Below the pieces are notes generated by a model. It saw only the letters and a list, made by a program, of their open reading frames with translations. It did not search any database and was not told the origin of the DNA. Both the position numbers and the translations under genes were made by a program. From the NCBI GenBank assembly GCA_964449775.1, contig CAYVBQ010000008.1:53803-117802 (forward strand): a DNA stretch of 64,000 bases, read 5' to 3'. The DNA comes from Fen-1258 sp964449775 (GTDB lineage Bacteria; Bacteroidota; Ignavibacteria; Ignavibacteriales; Melioribacteraceae). Shown here piece by piece: positions 61,743-64,000 of this stretch; position 1 is the first letter of the stretch; each line of letters starts with the position of its first letter.

Positions 61743-61755
61743 GTTGCCACTAACA
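61743..61755. other. Cassette-type partial arm E
   Basis: GTTGCCACTAACA matches, on the opposite strand, the GTTAGTGGC end of site C (59002-59010). It lies 58 bases beyond the AraC gene and 100 bases before the integrase. No full hairpin is present, so it may be an array end or a decayed site. Confidence 0.4.
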
Positions 61756-61859
61756 TAGGATAAACGCAATTAATTAATTTGTTTTTATAAATATTGCTTA
61801 TATCCTTTTAATAATCTACAATTATTTCACATTAGCTCAAAAATAATGGTTATGAGGTA

Positions 61860-62768
61860 GTGAAAAGAAATGAATTGTTAGATGTTTATACAAAAAAACT
61901 TCACATAAAAAATTATTCTTACCGCACTGAAAAATCCTACATTCATTATCTTAATCTTTTTCTAGATTATATATCAAACAATAAATCTCAAAATGATGAG
62001 CCGAAACTCGTTATTAATTTTCTAGATTATTGTAAAACTAAAAAGAAATTCTCTTATTCTTCAATGAAGCAGGCATTAGCTTCTATTAGGTTTTTATATC
62101 TGGAAGTTTTGAATAAACAGATCGATTTTAATTTTTTCTTTAAAATGAGAAAGCCCGATAGTCTTCCAAACGTGCTTTCACCGGGGCAGGTAAAAAATAT
62201 AATCAATTCAATTACAAACCTAAAGCATAAGACAATTATTTCAACAATTTATTCGTGCGGCTTAAGACTATCAGAAGTTGTTTGGCTAAAAATCAGTGAT
62301 ATTGATTCTGATACGATGATGGTTAAAATAGTCAATTCAAAGGGGAAAAAAGACCGGTATGTTATGCTTTCGGTTAAACTACTTGAATTATTGCGTGAAT
62401 ATTTTAAGGAATATAAGCCAAAAAAATATCTCTTTGAGGGACAAATGGGGGATAATTACTCACCGCGCAGTATTCAAGCTGTTTTTAGCAATGCTATAAA
62501 AAAAACGAAAATAAATAAAAAAGTTACGGTACACACTCTTCGTCATAGCTTTGCAACACATCTTCTTGATAATGGTACGGATATTCGATTTATCCAAGAA
62601 TTGCTTGGGCATAAACATTTATCAACAACGCAGATTTACCCCGTGAGATATTATGTATATGTTTTACAGAGTAAATATGATAAAGGAATTTTATCTCACG
62701 GGGTGAATACACATATCAGCTCTCCATCAATTAAAAAAATCATAAATCCATTTGACTTAATCGAATAG
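61860..62768 (+). CDS. Tyrosine recombinase next to the cassette-like array
   Basis: The 302-residue site-specific recombinase starts at GTG 61860, with AGGTA upstream. It has an N-terminal SAM-like DNA-binding domain (about 1-95) and a catalytic domain with all expected residues. Arg is in YSCGLRLSEVVWLK, Lys in SKGKKDRYVML, His-x-x-Arg in VHTLRHSFATHLL, His in LLGHKHLSTTQIY and Tyr in the same motif. The patch specific to integron IntI enzymes, expected before the HTLRHSFA box, is absent. A 69-base insertion after the catalytic Tyr adds 23 residues yet keeps the frame (THISSPSIKKIINPFDLIE resumes). The gene points away from the array. Activity with the insertion is unknown. Confidence 0.93.
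   Translation: MKRNELLDVYTKKLHIKNYSYRTEKSYIHYLNLFLDYISNNKSQNDEPKLVINFLDYCKTKKKFSYSSMKQALASIRFLYLEVLNKQIDFNFFFKMRKPDSLPNVLSPGQVKNIINSITNLKHKTIISTIYSCGLRLSEVVWLKISDIDSDTMMVKIVNSKGKKDRYVMLSVKLLELLREYFKEYKPKKYLFEGQMGDNYSPRSIQAVFSNAIKKTKINKKVTVHTLRHSFATHLLDNGTDIRFIQELLGHKHLSTTQIYPVRYYVYVLQSKYDKGILSHGVNTHISSPSIKKIINPFDLIE
62639..62703. repeat. Palindromic in-frame insertion in the recombinase gene
   Basis: CCCCGTGAGATA (62639-62650) and TATCTCACGGGG (62692-62703) are perfect 12-bp inverted ends. The interior encodes VRYYVYVLQSKYDKG, which resembles the start of GIY-YIG nuclease proteins (YYVYVLQS). Without it the gene would read TTQIYTHIS, the usual Tyr-region sequence. A three-base TAC flanks both ends. 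Confidence 0.85.
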
Positions 62769-62789
62769 TCCATCTTGCAGAAAGATAAT

Positions 62790-62835
62790 TTGACACTTAT
62801 CTTCGCCCATCTTATATTTCGTCTAACAACGAAAT
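62790..62835 (+). promoter_or_regulatory. Promoter and ArsR operator of the second arsenic locus
   Basis: TTGACA (62790-62795), a 17-base spacer and TATATT (62813-62818) form a strong sigma-70-like promoter. The palindrome ATTTCGT-CTAACA-ACGAAAT (62816-62835) overlaps the -10 element. The same plan is found at 51522-51557, upstream of the other arsR. Confidence 0.75.
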
Positions 62836-62858
62836 GAATTATGTGGAGATTCATCCCT

Positions 62859-63206
62859 ATGGGAGAAGCTAAAATAAAATTTTTCAAGGCATTATCCGAC
62901 TCCAACCGTTTAAGAATTCTAAAGATGCTGCAAACTAAACCATTATGTGTTTGTGAAATTACAAACGTACTTGAGTTGGCAACATCTACAGTATCTCAAC
63001 ATCTAAAAATTCTAAAAGAAGCGGGATTCATTATAGAGGGAAAGGATGGCAAATGGGTAAATTATCTTATAAATCCGCGCCCAAACGATCCGAGGATTTC
63101 TTCTCTGCTTAGTTCGTTGGATTACTGGATTGCAGACGAATCCGCTATCGCATCAGATAAGAAGAAAGTTTTGGAATCTGATAGAAACATCATCTGTTCA
63201 AAATAA
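62859..63206 (+). CDS. arsR: ArsR-family arsenic-responsive repressor (second copy)
   Basis: From the ATG at 62859, with GGAGAT eight bases upstream, the protein has 115 residues; an in-frame ATG at 62841 is an alternative. The fold shows KALSDSNRLRILKML, the As(III) motif KPLCVCEITNVLEL with CxC, and the recognition helix LATSTVSQHLKILKEAGFI. It resembles, but is not a copy of, the ArsR at 51578. It precedes a low-molecular-weight arsenate reductase, so this is a second, separately controlled arsenic locus. Confidence 0.9.
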   Translation: MGEAKIKFFKALSDSNRLRILKMLQTKPLCVCEITNVLELATSTVSQHLKILKEAGFIIEGKDGKWVNYLINPRPNDPRISSLLSSLDYWIADESAIASDKKKVLESDRNIICSK

Positions 63207-63254
63207 TTTTTTTGAGAAACATTTCGTTAAAAGACGATTTAGTGAGAGAATAAA

Positions 63255-63749
63255 ATGTTGAATGTTGGACAAAGTGAAATCCCGCTACGCGGGAAAATGA
63301 ATTCGCCAAAGGCGAACCGTTCTACGGAAAATAAGAAAATATTGATTCTCTGCACGGGCAACTCTTGCCGGAGTCAAATGGCGGAAGGATTTTTGAAATC
63401 ATTCGATTCAAATCTTGTTGTGCATTCTGCCGGGACAAATCCATCCAAGCAAGTTCATCCAAAAGCAATTCAAGTAATGAATGAACTTGGAATTGATCTG
63501 AGTAAAAACTATCCAAAGATGGTTGACCAATTTTTAGGTGAACCGTTCGATTATGTAATTACCGTATGCGATAACGCCAAAGAAACTTGTCCGGTATTTA
63601 TCGGAGAAGTTGGAAAGCAGTTACACATCGGATTTGAAGATCCGGCGGATGCAACAGGGACGGAAGAGGAAATCTTGAATACTTTCAGAAGAATTAGGGA
63701 TGAAATAAAAAAAGATTTTTATGAATTCTACTTAAATAAACTAAAATAG
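63255..63749 (+). CDS. arsC: Arsenate reductase (thioredoxin-coupled, low-molecular-weight phosphatase type)
   Basis: This 164-residue enzyme reduces As(V) to As(III) by the thioredoxin route. The P-loop LCTGNSCRSQMAEGF holds the nucleophilic cysteine (near residue 34); the further cysteines of the redox relay are in VCDNAKETCPVF. The fold is like a protein-tyrosine phosphatase. The family usually starts just before KKILILCTGNS. Here an extra 20-28 residues are encoded by three small hairpins (63280-63327). The ATG at 63297 could instead be used and still contains most of that extra region. It follows arsR; a transporter is expected beyond the window. Confidence 0.93.
   Translation: MLNVGQSEIPLRGKMNSPKANRSTENKKILILCTGNSCRSQMAEGFLKSFDSNLVVHSAGTNPSKQVHPKAIQVMNELGIDLSKNYPKMVDQFLGEPFDYVITVCDNAKETCPVFIGEVGKQLHIGFEDPADATGTEEEILNTFRRIRDEIKKDFYEFYLNKLK
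63280..63327. repeat. Three tandem mini-hairpins inside the arsC N-terminal coding region
   Basis: TCCCGC-TAC-GCGGGA (63280-63294), TTCGCC-AAA-GGCGAA (63302-63316) and CCGT-TCT-ACGG (63317-63327) are consecutive stem-loops with 3-base loops. They are in frame and add residues without a stop. The same design occurs at 41429-41449 in non-coding DNA. Confidence 0.75.
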
Positions 63750-63857
63750 AATTGTCATTCCCGACTCTTCGCATAGGCGTCAACTTAATAAAAAATTCTC
63801 CAATAGAAATTTGAACAATTGCGTAGTTCATATAACAAAATATGGGTTTTATATCTC

Positions 63858-63924
63858 ATCCCTAAAGGGATTTCATTCTTTTTTATGTTCATTTTTTCTA
63901 TAAATATCTAATCCCTCTGGGATT
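63858..63924. repeat. Two short intergenic palindromes at the window end
   Basis: ATCCCTAAAGGGAT (63858-63871) and AATCCCTCTGGGATT (63910-63924) are small hairpins of the dispersed kind. The region 63750-64000 contains no gene that I can support. Confidence 0.55.
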
Positions 63925-64000
63925 TTATATTGCAAATCCCGTTAGGCCTGCCCGGCTCTGACGTGGGATGATATATTGGTTTCAATTAGAAAAAGAACAA

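Noticed and set aside
61860..62768. The recombinase as a true integron integrase (IntI)
   Set aside because: The extra patch of about 16-20 residues that IntI enzymes carry before the HTLRHSFA box is missing; the sequence runs from KKYLFEGQ straight to the box as in Xer-like recombinases.

Overview
The window is an AT-rich bacterial chromosome segment, most likely from the Ignavibacteria (Ignavibacteriota/Chlorobi group). The kelch protein at 21167-22444 ends in a type IX secretion sorting domain of the 'NYPNPFNPST' type typical of that class. The CarboxypepD-like/TonB receptor, PEGA-domain kinase, DUF5683 and DUF5362 proteins fit the same placement. TGA is an ordinary stop codon in many genes, so the standard bacterial code applies. 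The assignment rests on family resemblance, not on a marker gene.

Region by region. 1-4600 (minus strand): a PAS sensor kinase and the first codons of its probable response regulator, a b-type-cytochrome-like membrane protein, a putative outer-membrane barrel and a small calcium-motif protein. 4885-16692 (plus): DinB-like protein, arylamine N-acetyltransferase, the NAD de novo set nadB-nadC-nadA, a truncated carbohydrate-binding protein, an alkaline phosphatase, a YjjX-type NTPase, a stand-alone type IIG restriction-modification enzyme and a PhzF protein. 16792-23708: a probable signalling unit with lipoprotein, GAF/sigma-54 activator, PEGA Ser/Thr kinase, T9SS kelch protein, DUF5683 protein and STAS protein. 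23711-31481: U32 protein, an MFS gene broken by one in-frame TGA, a second PAS kinase with a sigma-54 response regulator, a second STAS protein and a REC-SpoIIE phosphatase. 31515-42295: mixed housekeeping genes, a TonB receptor with its lipoprotein, tRNA-Ala(CGC) and many short dispersed repeats.

42424-43080 holds a decayed gene cassette with an orphan HigA-like antitoxin. 43166-56773 carries a lipoprotein, three very large exported proteins (BNR/sortilin-like, tricorn-like, S9 peptidase), an arsR-arsM pair and release factor 3. 57091-61755 is the most unusual region: minus-strand genes (higBA, an unknown gene, then an Asp/Glu racemase, a TlpA-like protein and an AraC regulator) are separated by related hairpin-forming sites that resemble integron attC sites. 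They lie beside a divergent tyrosine recombinase (61860-62768). That recombinase lacks the IntI-specific patch and carries a 69-bp in-frame palindromic insertion just after its catalytic tyrosine. The window ends with a second arsenic locus (arsR, low-molecular-weight arsC).

Several short palindromic elements lie between genes and, in three places, inside reading frames: the integrase, the BNR protein and the arsC N-terminus. Recent spread of small repeats appears to be an active force in this genome.
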